Of a stretch of 64,000 nucleotides of DNA, positions 47,242 to 56,317 are shown piece after piece (position 1 is the stretch's first letter; the number at the start of each line of letters is the position of its first letter). This DNA comes from Xenorhabdus griffiniae (lineage in GTDB: Bacteria; Pseudomonadota; Gammaproteobacteria; Enterobacterales; Enterobacteriaceae), in NCBI RefSeq assembly GCF_015163655.1, contig NZ_JADEUF010000002.1, positions 62,001 through 126,000 of the forward strand, in the 5' to 3' direction. Below the pieces are notes generated by a model. That model made no database searches and had not been told where the DNA came from. It saw only the letters and a list, made by a program, of their open reading frames with translations. The position numbers and the translations under genes are program-made.

Positions 47242-47703
47242 TTAAATCGAAAACCACTGTACCCGACGGATACAGCGGTTATTTGGCACATCCAGCATTC
47301 CCCTGACTGTGCAGGCTTTTTGCCCTTTCCATGCGGCGAAGACACGCCGGCGCAGATCGCAGGCAATGTCACGCGCATGTCCGAAAGGCGCAATCATTTC
47401 TGGAAAAAAAATATGCTGGCCGGAACGCCAATCTTCCTGTGAAATTTCCCGTTCACCGGCAAGAATGGCATCCCGACTGCTGTCAGACAAAAAAGCCCAA
47501 TTACAAAAAGCAACTGGGCGTTGATGTTTATCTTCGTAATAGCAAAACTGATTGAGCTGGAATGATGGCAAAATACGTTGTTGCCATTCAGCAACTAAAT
47601 AACGTTGGTGCAAGGGGGAATGCTGACAAAGCAACATCACCCCACCCATCATTGCCTGTATTTCATGCGCACTCAGTGTTGCTGAATGATGTGTGATCAC
47701 CAT
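47242..47703 (-). CDS. rtxC: RTX toxin-activating lysine acyltransferase
   Basis: HlyC-family enzyme of 153 residues that uses acyl-ACP to acylate lysines of the toxin in the cytoplasm. The catalytic histidine is His32 in SPLHQRYLV, matching SPLHRNW of HlyC. VAFCNWAFLSD and EDWRSGQ are conserved family blocks. In HlyC the second catalytic residue Asp92 directly precedes WIAPFG; here the aligned residue is Glu102 in FFPEMIAPFGH. It lies between rtxH and rtxA, 21 bp before the toxin start. Whether MARTX toxins need acylation is debated. Confidence 0.9.
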   Translation of the reverse strand: MVITHHSATLSAHEIQAMMGGVMLLCQHSPLHQRYLVAEWQQRILPSFQLNQFCYYEDKHQRPVAFCNWAFLSDSSRDAILAGEREISQEDWRSGQHIFFPEMIAPFGHARDIACDLRRRVFAAWKGQKACTVRGMLDVPNNRCIRRVQWFSI

Positions 47704-47737
47704 AAGTTAGCAACTGCCTGATAAAATTTTGCTGATA

Positions 47738-48088
47738 CTATTTTGTGGTTTCAGAATTGCGTGTTGAACGCTTTTTCGGCTCTGTAGCGGCAGCTTCCGT
47801 CGGTTTTTCACTTTCGTTGATCTCAGGCATCGGTAAAAAACCTGCGGCAATCAGTTTATTGATTTCGGCTTCCATTCTTGGGTCTTCAAGCATACTTTTG
47901 ACCATGGAAACCATATACATAAAACCAGAGGCAGGCATATGGATCACTTGTTTTAACTGCAATTCCTGATCATTTTCCGCCAGCGTACCCTTCGCCATTT
48001 GATTAGGCTCCTGGCCGACAAAATAAAGAGAAAATACGCCTTTGTTATAATTAACGCTTGAGATGGTTTGAACAAATTTTTCAGACAT
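47738..48088 (-). CDS. rtxH: MARTX-locus conserved protein RtxH
   Basis: Small cytoplasmic protein found at the head of MARTX operons (rtxH-rtxC-rtxA) and of unknown function. The core SEKFVQTISSVNYNKGVFSL and YFVGQEP is the family signature. The C-terminus (about 85-116) is a charged, probably disordered tail rich in Glu, Lys and Thr. The frame opens four codons earlier (ATG 48100), but no ribosome site precedes that; GGA seven bases before the ATG at 48088 favours 116 residues. First gene of the minus-strand toxin operon. Confidence 0.85.
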   Translation of the reverse strand: MSEKFVQTISSVNYNKGVFSLYFVGQEPNQMAKGTLAENDQELQLKQVIHMPASGFMYMVSMVKSMLEDPRMEAEINKLIAAGFLPMPEINESEKPTEAAATEPKKRSTRNSETTK

Positions 48089-48100
48089 AGCATTATCCAT

Positions 48101-48730
48101 TAAATAATTATTAATTTGATGTTAATATTGCATTAAATTAATATGATTAAATCATAAATGAACCCATATACATGATGGCTTCATTTATGATTTAACCTGA
48201 TGACTACGGCTCATCAAAGTCAGTTAAAGCCATTTATATTTCCCTTATTTTTCAATCGCTATTTTTGAAAAACTGATCATTTTGAAAGAACTATACACAT
48301 TAAACTTCAAGTTGAAATTTATAATACGATATGAAACCTGATTTCTCCCCCCGCGAAGCGGGGGAGAAATCACACGCATCTTGAAGTTAGATTGGTATAT
48401 TCAAAATACAAAATAGCAAGTAAAGTATGGGCCGATTTAAGTATGACTCTATCATCAGATGGTTTACTGACAATGCATTACTAACTATCGTTTGCCAACG
48501 ACTTTGGATAAAGATATAACTATTTATTGGCTAAAATCAACATATAAATAGCGCATGTCTATTCAGACTCTGCATTTTATTCTAATTACTGGCATTTACA
48601 GACTCTTTGATAGCAGATAATATTTTTTATTGATTTGTTAAAATAAGTTAATATATTAACATTTCGAGCACTTTTAGGTTATCTGTTTATATCAAAAATG
48701 TGATTTTTTATTTAAAAAAGATTTAACTTA
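48101..48730. promoter_or_regulatory. Divergent rtxH/rtxB control region
   Basis: A 630-bp strongly A/T-rich gap between the toxin operon (minus) and the secretion operon (plus), with a palindromic repeat at 48295-48400. It must hold both promoters, but I could not place them. No gene was seen. Confidence 0.6.
48295..48400. repeat. Palindromic repeat, full copy, inverted
   Basis: ACATTAAACTTCAAGTTG through GAAGTTAGATTGGTATA. The centre is GATTTCTCCCC-CCGCGAAGCG-GGGGAGAAATC. It lies in the divergent promoter region of the rtx locus. Confidence 0.85.
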
Positions 48731-50836
48731 ATGAATGAAATAGAAAAAACAATAATATCATTAATTAATTTAATAATAATGATATCTAATAGAGATCATA
48801 CGTCCATATCAAATAAAACCTTAAATGATGGTGATGATTATATTTCTACTCTCAAGCAGCTACAAAAAGAATGTAATATTAAAATCAAAAATAAATACTC
48901 TATAAATAAGAAGTTAAGTGCCATATCTTTGCCAGCCATTTTGTTTAATAATGATGGACAACCTTTCATTCTGGCGAAATATGATGAACAGCGGGTTTTA
49001 ATTCAAAAACCTTATCAAGATACACCGGAGATATTAGGTAAAGAAGAATTTATCAATCTATGGAGTGGCAAGTGGATAAAAATAACACAAAAAAGCAACC
49101 AATTTAATATCCGCTGGTTTATTCCTGAATTTGTCAGACAAAAGAAGGATCTGACGGAGATACTCCTGTTCTCCTTTGTTCTACAGATCCTTGCGCTTAT
49201 CTCTCCTCTGGTCGTGCAAGTTGTCATGGATAAAGTGCTTGTGCACCAGGCGCTTTCCACATTGGATGTGCTGATTTTTGGGCTGGTGGCGGCCGGACTG
49301 GTTGAAATCATTCTGCGTGGATTGCGTGAATATCAGTATGCCCACACCGCCAACCGGATTGATATCAAACTGGGGTTGAAGCTGGTTAACCACCTGTTTG
49401 GCTTGCCATTGCTGTTTTTTAAATCTCGTCAAGTGGGCGCAATTGTGACACGAGTACGGGAATTGGAAACAGTTCGCGAGTTTTTAACCGGCTCTATGTT
49501 CACCTTGTGTATCGACGTTTTGTTCATGTTCGTCTTTATTTATGTCATGAGCTTATTGTCCGGTATGCTGACGCTGATCTTCTTGCTTACCCTGCCCTGC
49601 TATGCCCTGCTGGCCTGGTGGGTGACACCGAAAATCGAAAAAGCGGTGGAAAAACAGTTCACCCATGCCGCAATAAATACCTCTTTCCTGACCGAAACCG
49701 TTGCCGGTGCCGAGACGCTAAAAAGCCTTGCCGCTGAACCCCGCTTTATTCGCCGCTGGGATAGCCAGACCGAAAAGATGGTCAGCACCAGTTATGATGT
49801 ACAGCAATGGGATAATCGCTCCGGTCATCTGGTAATGGTGCTACAAAAAGTCACCAGTGCCATCATTATCTGGCTGGGTGCTTCGGAAGTGCTTTCCCTG
49901 CACATGACCATTGGTCAACTGATCGCCTTCAACATGATGGTCAGCCACACCCAGCAACCTCTGGCTAAGTTAGTGCAACTGTGGGGACAATTTATCCGTT
50001 CACGCATTGCCATTGAGAAGCTGGGAGATATGCTGAATCTGCCAACAGAGCAGCAATCAGGTAACGAACAGGTGACCTTGCGTGGGGCAATCTCATTTTC
50101 TGATATCGTCTTTCGCTATCAACCCGATCTCCCCCCCACTATCAACCATTTCACCCTAGATATTCGGGCGGGGGAAACTGTAGGCGTTGTCGGCACCTCT
50201 GGTTCCGGGAAAAGTACCCTTGCACGTTTGCTGTTACGGCTTTATACCCCAGAAAGTGGGGCTATCACGCTGGATGGCGTTCCCTTGCAAAATTTCAATA
50301 TTGAATCCATCAGGCAGCAGATCGGCATCGTTCTGCAAGAAAACTTTCTATTTAATAAAACGGTGTATGAGAATTTGTCTCAATCCTGCCCTGATGCCCC
50401 GTTATCCGCGATCATCGAAGCAGCGAAGCTGGCTGGGGCACATGATTTTATTCTCAGATTGCCAATGGGATATGACACGGTGATCGCAGAAGGAGGACAG
50501 TCGCTATCAGGCGGCCAGCGACAGCGTTTGGCTATAGCCAGAACCCTGCTGTCAGATCCCAAGATCCTGATCCTTGATGAAGCCACCAGTGCACTGGATG
50601 ATGAATCACAAGCCATCATTCAATCTAACATGGCTGAGATTGCCCAAGGCAGAACCGTCATCACCATTGCACATCGTCTCTCTACAGTACGCCAATGTGA
50701 CCGGATTATTGTATTACACCAAGGCCAAATCATCGAACAAGGTAGCCATGAACAGCTTCTGCAACAAGGCAAACACTATCGGAAACTTTGGCAGTTACAA
50801 CAAGAGCTAAAACAGGAGGAGCCTGCCCATGTTTAA
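48731..50836 (+). CDS. rtxB: Type I secretion ABC exporter for MARTX
   Basis: Inner-membrane ABC transporter of 701 residues, one of two ATPases in the MARTX export system. An N-terminal C39-peptidase-like domain (about 25-130) is followed by the six-helix membrane domain (about 140-425). The nucleotide-binding domain has Walker A GTSGSGKST (about 491-499), signature LSGGQRQR and Walker B ILILDEATSALDD. The first about 300 bp are far more A/T-rich than the rest. Its last eight bases overlap rtxD. It should pair with RtxE as a heterodimer. Confidence 0.94.
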   Translation: MNEIEKTIISLINLIIMISNRDHTSISNKTLNDGDDYISTLKQLQKECNIKIKNKYSINKKLSAISLPAILFNNDGQPFILAKYDEQRVLIQKPYQDTPEILGKEEFINLWSGKWIKITQKSNQFNIRWFIPEFVRQKKDLTEILLFSFVLQILALISPLVVQVVMDKVLVHQALSTLDVLIFGLVAAGLVEIILRGLREYQYAHTANRIDIKLGLKLVNHLFGLPLLFFKSRQVGAIVTRVRELETVREFLTGSMFTLCIDVLFMFVFIYVMSLLSGMLTLIFLLTLPCYALLAWWVTPKIEKAVEKQFTHAAINTSFLTETVAGAETLKSLAAEPRFIRRWDSQTEKMVSTSYDVQQWDNRSGHLVMVLQKVTSAIIIWLGASEVLSLHMTIGQLIAFNMMVSHTQQPLAKLVQLWGQFIRSRIAIEKLGDMLNLPTEQQSGNEQVTLRGAISFSDIVFRYQPDLPPTINHFTLDIRAGETVGVVGTSGSGKSTLARLLLRLYTPESGAITLDGVPLQNFNIESIRQQIGIVLQENFLFNKTVYENLSQSCPDAPLSAIIEAAKLAGAHDFILRLPMGYDTVIAEGGQSLSGGQRQRLAIARTLLSDPKILILDEATSALDDESQAIIQSNMAEIAQGRTVITIAHRLSTVRQCDRIIVLHQGQIIEQGSHEQLLQQGKHYRKLWQLQQELKQEEPAHV

Positions 50837-52184
50837 GGCTATCTTTCGGAAAGGAATCAAACCGTTACGTACTGCCAACCCGCATTACGATTTTTTGCCA
50901 ACCCATTTGGCATTGTCACAACGTCCACCTTCGCCGTTCGCCCGTTATACGGCAATAACGCTAAGCATTAGCGTTTTGCTAGCCCTGCTATGGGCTTGTC
51001 TGGGGAAACTGGATGTACAGGCAACCGCAACCGGACGCTTGATAGGGTCTGGTCGTTCCCAAATCATTCAGGCTTATGAGCAGAGCCGCCTGATTGCTAT
51101 CCATGTCAAAAATGGTCAGCATGTTGAGAAAGGCGCACCTCTGCTTACACTCAATACGCTGGGCGTCAATCAGGATATTGCCCGTTTAAGCGAGCAACGT
51201 GATTATTTGGTGGAAGAGGAAATCCGTTACCAGGCCCTGCTTGAAAAACAGGATCCCAAATCCCTGCCACTTTTCCAGCAACAATCCGCAGATAGACAGA
51301 CAAGCATTCTGACGCATTACGCTCACGAAAAGCAGGAATTTGATTCAATCATTACCAGTATCCATACGGAAATGGCAGAGAACCTGACTTCCCAACAGGC
51401 ACGAAACAGTGATATTCGCTCATTAACCAACTTGCGTGAAAATATCAACCAACGTTTACAGGCCAGAAAAACATTGAGCCAAAAGCAGGTCATCAGCAAA
51501 GTGGAATATCTGGAGCAAGAAAAGGAATTTCTGGAAACAGAAAGGCTGATCGCCCAACAAAAATCGGAACTCGATATTCTGATAACGAAGTACAAAAGCC
51601 TGGAAGAACGCTTAAAGGGCACCAAAATAAAAAAAGAGCGGGAATGGTTTGAGAAAAGAAAACAGGCAGAAATACAGTTGGCGTTAACGCATCAAGAAAT
51701 TTCGAAAATGCAAGAGCGGGAAGAGCTTGAAGTTGTACGTTCTCCCGTAACCGGCACCGTTCAACAATTAGCTGTCCATACCCTCGGCGCGGTACTGCAA
51801 CCTGCACAGAATTTGATGGTGATTGTTCCTGATGAACATGTGCAACTCGCTGAAATCCAGATTTTGAATAAAGATGTTGGTTTTGTCCGGCCTGGTCAGC
51901 ATGTCACCGTCAAAGTCGATGCTTTCCCCTATACCCGCTATGGCACGATTGAGGGAGAGTTACTTAGCATTTCGCGGGATTCCACCACCGATGAACAGTT
52001 AGGCCTGGTTTTTCCTGCACAAATCAGCCTCAAACAGAACAATATTATGGTAGAGGGGAAACCTGTTGAAATCACGGCGGGTATGTCTATCGTTGCGGAA
52101 ATCAAGACAGATCAGCGAAGAGTGATTGATTATCTGCTCAGCCCAATCCAGGAATATCAATCTGAAGCGTTGAGGGAAAAATAA
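50829..52184 (+). CDS. rtxD: Type I secretion membrane fusion protein
   Basis: HlyD-family periplasmic adaptor of 451 residues linking the inner-membrane ABC pair to TolC. A single helix near residues 40-60 (ITLSISVLLALLWACLG) anchors it. TATGRLIGSGRSQIIQ begins the lipoyl/barrel part, a long coiled-coil hairpin spans about 130-310, and VRSPVTGTVQQLAVHTLG returns to the barrel. GMSIVAEIKTDQRRVIDYLL is the typical C-terminus. It overlaps rtxB by eight bases and is two bases from rtxE. Confidence 0.95.
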   Translation: MFKAIFRKGIKPLRTANPHYDFLPTHLALSQRPPSPFARYTAITLSISVLLALLWACLGKLDVQATATGRLIGSGRSQIIQAYEQSRLIAIHVKNGQHVEKGAPLLTLNTLGVNQDIARLSEQRDYLVEEEIRYQALLEKQDPKSLPLFQQQSADRQTSILTHYAHEKQEFDSIITSIHTEMAENLTSQQARNSDIRSLTNLRENINQRLQARKTLSQKQVISKVEYLEQEKEFLETERLIAQQKSELDILITKYKSLEERLKGTKIKKEREWFEKRKQAEIQLALTHQEISKMQEREELEVVRSPVTGTVQQLAVHTLGAVLQPAQNLMVIVPDEHVQLAEIQILNKDVGFVRPGQHVTVKVDAFPYTRYGTIEGELLSISRDSTTDEQLGLVFPAQISLKQNNIMVEGKPVEITAGMSIVAEIKTDQRRVIDYLLSPIQEYQSEALREK

Positions 52185-52186
52185 TC

Positions 52187-54370
52187 ATGGCTGATACTTT
52201 TACCTTCACCTGTAATACAGATGCAGACCAAACAGACGACAATACAATCGGTGAAAATACAAACAATTATGCGCTGGATTGTATCGCCCATTTAGGGAAA
52301 CAGTTCCACAAGGTGGCTTCTGTCGAACAATTACACCATATTCTGGGTGTGGACTCCCTGACACTGACAGATCCACAGCTACGTGAAGCGGCGGATGCCA
52401 TTGGGTTACGCAGCAAATTTGAACGCCTGACACCGGATACCGCAGCCACATTACCTTTACCTGCATTGGTTGAATTGGATCAGCGCTGGTGGGTATTGTC
52501 AGAAATCCATCCTGATACATTTACGTTGTTCGATCCTGCCACCGAAAAATATGAAGTGCGTGCATTATTGCACGATGAAAAAACAAGTGGCAGCCAATCT
52601 AACCAATACAAGGTGCTACTGGTCGCAGATAAGTCCCTGACCAGGCAACAGGTTAAATTTGGACTAAGCTGGTTTTATCCCTCTATTTTCAGGCAAAAAA
52701 ACCAGTTACGGGATATTTTCCTGTTTGCCATCGTGTTACAACTTTTTGCCCTGGCTGCCCCCTTGCTATTTGAAAATGTCATCGACAAGGTATTGGTTGG
52801 ACGGAGCATTTCCAGCCTGCATGTATTAGGGATGGCGATGCTGGCACTGGCATTGGCAGAACCCCTGTATGGTTTTCTGCGCAATACCGTGTTTGGCCAT
52901 ACGGCCAGTCAAATCAATGCGGAACTCTCCGGCAAGTTGTACCGTCATCTCGTAGGATTGCCCTTACCCTATTTCAAACAACGGCAAACAGGGCAAATTA
53001 TCGCCAGAGTTCGGGAAATGGCGCAGATCCGCCAGTTTTTGACCGGCTCTACCCTTATGCTGTTGCTTGACCTGATTTTCATCATTCTGTTTCTGGGCGT
53101 GATGTTCCACTACTCCTCCCTGTTGACATGGCTCGTCATCAGTTCGCTGGTTCTCTATTTCTTGCTCTGGATCGCCGTCGGCCCCATTATTCGGCGCAAG
53201 GTAGAAAAAGAGTATGAAGCCGATGCCAATGCCACCAGCTTCCTGACAGAAGCGGTTACGGGTATTGAAACCATCAAAACCACAGCGACAGAAAAACGCT
53301 TTTTGTCCCAATGGCAAAAGGTGTTGAGCCAGCAATTAATTCAACGCTTTACCGCCCAAAAAAGTGGGCTTGCAGCGGGGCAAGGGATTGAACTGATCCA
53401 AAAAGTGGTTGCTGCCTTGCTGTTGTGGTGGGGAGTCCGAAGCGTACTTGATGGAGATTTGTCCCCGGGTGAGTTAATTGCTTTTAATATGCTGGCAGGG
53501 CACGTTACCCAACCCATCCTAAGACTGGCGCAAGTCTGGCAAGACTTCCAGCACACCCTGATCGCCCTGCGGCGGGTGGGGGATATTCTTGATGAGCCAA
53601 TGGAAAACAGTAAACAAGGGCTGGCATCAGCCCCCGAACTGGCAGGCCAGATTGAATTCCGCAATATACGCTTCCGCTATCATGCAGATACGCCAGAAGT
53701 GCTGGCAAATCTGTCATTGGAAATTAAGGCCGGAGAATTTATTGGTATTACAGGGCCATCGGGTTCCGGCAAAAGTACATTAACCCGCTTGTTACAGCGC
53801 CTATATGTGCCACAACACGGTCAGGTTTTGGTGGATGGAATGGATTTAGCGATTGCCGACCCAGTATCATTGCGCCGTAATATGAGTGTTGTTTTGCAGG
53901 AAAGCATTCTGTTTTCCGGCAGCATTGCAGACAATATCCGCCTGTGCAAACCCAATGCCAGTGATGAAGAGGTCTATCGGGCGGCAACCTTAGCGGGCGC
54001 GGTTGATTTCATTAACGCGTTCCCCCATAAATTTGCGCATCCGGTTGGCGAAAAAGGGGGGAATCTTTCTGGCGGACAACGGCAGCGCATCGCATTGGCA
54101 AGGGCGCTACTGAGTGATCCCAAGATCTTGATTCTGGATGAAGCCACGTCTGCACTGGATTATGAATCTGAAGCGGCCATCATGAGCAATATGGCTGAGA
54201 TATGCCGAAACAGAACAGTAATCAGCATTGCTCACCGGCTAAATACTATCCGTCATGCCGATAAGATTTTCGTTTTGGATTTGGGAAAAATCGCTGAATC
54301 AGGTTCACATGATGCCTTAGTGCAGCAAGATGGCTTATATGCACAGCTTTGGTATCAACAAACTCAGTGA
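52187..54370 (+). CDS. rtxE: Second type I secretion ABC exporter for MARTX
   Basis: ABC exporter of 727 residues. Having a second ATPase gene beside rtxB is the hallmark of MARTX type I systems. An N-terminal C39-like domain (about 28-150) precedes six helices (about 165-440). The ATPase domain has Walker A GPSGSGKST, signature NLSGGQRQRIALARALL and Walker B ILILDEATSALDYES. It starts two bases after rtxD and ends before a strong hairpin. TolC is not in the window. Confidence 0.95.
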   Translation: MADTFTFTCNTDADQTDDNTIGENTNNYALDCIAHLGKQFHKVASVEQLHHILGVDSLTLTDPQLREAADAIGLRSKFERLTPDTAATLPLPALVELDQRWWVLSEIHPDTFTLFDPATEKYEVRALLHDEKTSGSQSNQYKVLLVADKSLTRQQVKFGLSWFYPSIFRQKNQLRDIFLFAIVLQLFALAAPLLFENVIDKVLVGRSISSLHVLGMAMLALALAEPLYGFLRNTVFGHTASQINAELSGKLYRHLVGLPLPYFKQRQTGQIIARVREMAQIRQFLTGSTLMLLLDLIFIILFLGVMFHYSSLLTWLVISSLVLYFLLWIAVGPIIRRKVEKEYEADANATSFLTEAVTGIETIKTTATEKRFLSQWQKVLSQQLIQRFTAQKSGLAAGQGIELIQKVVAALLLWWGVRSVLDGDLSPGELIAFNMLAGHVTQPILRLAQVWQDFQHTLIALRRVGDILDEPMENSKQGLASAPELAGQIEFRNIRFRYHADTPEVLANLSLEIKAGEFIGITGPSGSGKSTLTRLLQRLYVPQHGQVLVDGMDLAIADPVSLRRNMSVVLQESILFSGSIADNIRLCKPNASDEEVYRAATLAGAVDFINAFPHKFAHPVGEKGGNLSGGQRQRIALARALLSDPKILILDEATSALDYESEAAIMSNMAEICRNRTVISIAHRLNTIRHADKIFVLDLGKIAESGSHDALVQQDGLYAQLWYQQTQ

Positions 54371-54383
54371 TAATTGAAAATAT

Positions 54384-54440
54384 GAGACTTGTTTCACCTC
54401 AGCGTTCATTTCATTATGAAACAAGTCTCTTTCCTTCTTT
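54384..54440 (+). terminator. Terminator of rtxBDE
   Basis: GAGACTTGTTTC (54384-54395) and GAAACAAGTCTC (54418-54429) form a perfect 12-bp stem with a 22-nt loop, followed by TTTCCTTCTTT. Confidence 0.75.
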
Positions 54441-54508
54441 CAACTCAGAAAAGTAACATGAAAATTATCTAATAAATTTCTATCATCTTGGCTCATAGGC
54501 CATTATTT

Positions 54509-54829
54509 CTATAACATATTTTTAATACTATCAGTAATCATCTGCAGTTCTCTCTGTTGTGACATAAACTGAAACTCACTAAAACGTTTTCTAGATAATT
54601 CATAGCTTCTGGTTTCCTTGACCATTTGCATACATTTATCTGTATCAATCTGGCCTGCCCTAGAAAATATTTCTTCATAGATTCTATGTATGGTATCAAT
54701 ACTAAATTCTTGCTGCCCCAAGGCCTTACATAAGTCATTATTATTTAATGATTTTAAGTTATTAGTCGGAATACCATATGTTGAACAACCAGAAAGAATG
54801 GCTGCAGATAATAGTAATATTTTTTTCAT
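54509..54829 (-). CDS. Small hypothetical lipoprotein
   Basis: A 106-residue protein starting MKKILLLSAAILSGCSTYGI. The lipobox LSGC places lipidated Cys15 after a short signal peptide, so it should be a membrane-anchored periplasmic lipoprotein. The mature part is polar, with two cysteines (LCKALG, DKCMQM) and a helical, charged C-terminal half. No domain was recognised. It is A/T-rich, convergent with rtxE, and lies at the right end of the island next to ybfE. Confidence 0.7.
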   Translation of the reverse strand: MKKILLLSAAILSGCSTYGIPTNNLKSLNNNDLCKALGQQEFSIDTIHRIYEEIFSRAGQIDTDKCMQMVKETRSYELSRKRFSEFQFMSQQRELQMITDSIKNML

Positions 54830-55177
54830 AATTATTTGTGTGCTGTGTAAGAAGAAATGCGAGTATTCCTTTGTCTCCCTCAGAAAAACTATGTTAAATT
54901 CATTAACTCAGCTTGTAGGCACACACTCTGGTCTAACTGCCAAAATTGCTGGGTATGAAGACAATAACGAACGCTTTGCCGAATTTAACAATAAAGTCTG
55001 ATCTCTTTCTCTGAAAAGGATATTCCGTGGCCGTCTACATTTAAAATATCGATTCTAAATGTAAATGTCATTTGAGCCATCCCAACAATCTCTCCTATCA
55101 ACTAGTAGCGACACGCGCCCAGCTAAGGTATTATTGCCCGCTATATTATTGGTACACGCCCATTATCAATTGAATTT
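54830..55177. other. Right-hand island border region
   Basis: A 348-bp stretch between the lipoprotein gene and ybfE. It holds a 36-codon open frame (54891-55001) and an inverted repeat ACATTTA/TAAATGT near 55039-55064. The ybfE promoter should lie in the last 100 bp. A LexA box might be expected there, but none was clear. No direct repeats marking an integration event were seen. Confidence 0.45.
54891..55001 (+). CDS. Possible 36-residue peptide or gene fragment
   Basis: ATG-initiated frame MLNSLTQLVGTHSGLTAKIA then GYEDNNERFAEFNNKV and stop. The composition is protein-like rather than A/T-driven, but no clear ribosome site precedes it and I do not recognise it. It could be the tail of a lost gene at the island edge. 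Confidence 0.25.
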   Translation: MLNSLTQLVGTHSGLTAKIAGYEDNNERFAEFNNKV

Positions 55178-55468
55178 ATGGCAAAAGAACAAACTGATCG
55201 CACCACACTGGATTTGTTCGCAGATGAACGCAGGCCTGGGCGACCTAAAACAAATCCACTGTCCAGGGATGAACAGCTTAGGATCAATAAACGCAACCAG
55301 TTGCGACGAGATAAAGTCAGAGGATTGCGTCGAGTGGAACTCAAACTTAATGAAGATGCCGTCGCAGCACTAAATCATCTGGCAAAACAGCGCAACATTA
55401 GCCGCAGTGAATTGATTGAACAAATGCTATTAGCCCAACTGACAGAAAAAAATCACCTTGCCGATTAA
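55178..55468 (+). CDS. ybfE: LexA-regulated protein YbfE
   Basis: A 96-residue protein matching E. coli YbfE, including MAKEQTDRTTLDLFADERRP and GRPKTNPLSRDEQLRINKRN. The C-terminal half (RRVELKLNEDAVAALNHLAK, ISRSELIEQML) resembles a ribbon-helix-helix DNA-binding domain of the CopB/CopG type. It is SOS-regulated in E. coli; no clear LexA box was found here. It stands upstream of fldA and fur as in E. coli and marks the right edge of the backbone. Confidence 0.95.
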   Translation: MAKEQTDRTTLDLFADERRPGRPKTNPLSRDEQLRINKRNQLRRDKVRGLRRVELKLNEDAVAALNHLAKQRNISRSELIEQMLLAQLTEKNHLAD

Positions 55469-55642
55469 CGGCTTTTATTAAACACAACGAAGCGGTGTCA
55501 CCACACAAATCTGACAGATTTGTCATGGATGTTTGGTCAAAATAACGCTTTTCATGTTACTGAAACTGACATTTTTCTAGCTGATTTCAGCGTGATGTGT
55601 ATAGATTTAATACACGGATAAAACAAGAGGTTAACCCATTTT

Positions 55643-56176
55643 ATGGCAATAATAGGTATATTCTTCGGCAGTGATACAGGCAACACAGAGAACATCGCCA
55701 AAATGATCCAAGAAAAATTGGGCGGTGCTGATGTTGCTGAAGTCCACGATATTGCCAAAAGCAGCAAAGAAGACATTGAAGCCTTCGATATTCTGCTGCT
55801 TGGCATCCCAACCTGGTATTACGGTGAAGCTCAATGTGACTGGGATGATTTCTTCCCAACACTGGAAGAGATCAACTTCGACGGGAAACTGGTTGCTTTG
55901 TTCGGCTGTGGTGATCAGGAAGATTATGCAGAGTACTTCTGTGACGCTATGGGCACCATTCGCGATATTATTGAACCTCGTGGTGCCATTATTGTAGGCC
56001 ACTGGTCAACCGAAGGATATCATTTTGAAGCGTCTAAAGGTATGGCCGACGATAACCATTTTATTGGCCTGGCCATTGATGAAGATCGTCAACCAGAATT
56101 GACGGATGAACGCGTTGAAAGCTGGGTGCAGCAGATCAAGGCTGAAATGAGCCTGTCAGAGATCCTAGGCGCTTAA
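55643..56176 (+). CDS. fldA: Flavodoxin 1
   Basis: FMN-binding electron carrier of 177 residues (E. coli 176), serving biotin synthase, IspG/IspH, methionine synthase and pyruvate formate-lyase activation. The FMN phosphate loop FGSDTGNTENIA (about 8-19) and the isoalloxazine-flanking tryptophan and tyrosine regions PTWYYGEAQCDWDDF (about 55-69) and GCGDQEDYAEYF (about 89-100) are present. In E. coli fldA and fur are linked and partly co-transcribed; 175 bp separate them here. Confidence 0.97.
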   Translation: MAIIGIFFGSDTGNTENIAKMIQEKLGGADVAEVHDIAKSSKEDIEAFDILLLGIPTWYYGEAQCDWDDFFPTLEEINFDGKLVALFGCGDQEDYAEYFCDAMGTIRDIIEPRGAIIVGHWSTEGYHFEASKGMADDNHFIGLAIDEDRQPELTDERVESWVQQIKAEMSLSEILGA

Positions 56177-56317
56177 TAAGAAGAGAAAAGCCCTTTCAGG
56201 CAGGATTATTCTTGCATAATGTGTCATGATATATGAATAGGCATGGTTTTCATTTCTAATATCCATGCCTATAATCAGCAACATGAAACTCCCTCACGAT
56301 ACCCCCAAGTATCATAA

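Noticed and set aside
10471..48400. Palindromic repeats as ERIC elements
   Set aside because: Length, arm sequence and the G/C centre differ from the ERIC consensus; they form a different family.
30908..55140. Prophage or integrative element as the source of the island
   Set aside because: No integrase, phage structural gene, conjugation gene or tRNA-associated att repeat is visible in the window.
55065..55373. 102-codon plus-strand frame overlapping ybfE
   Set aside because: It is out of frame with the clearly conserved ybfE and has no conserved content.
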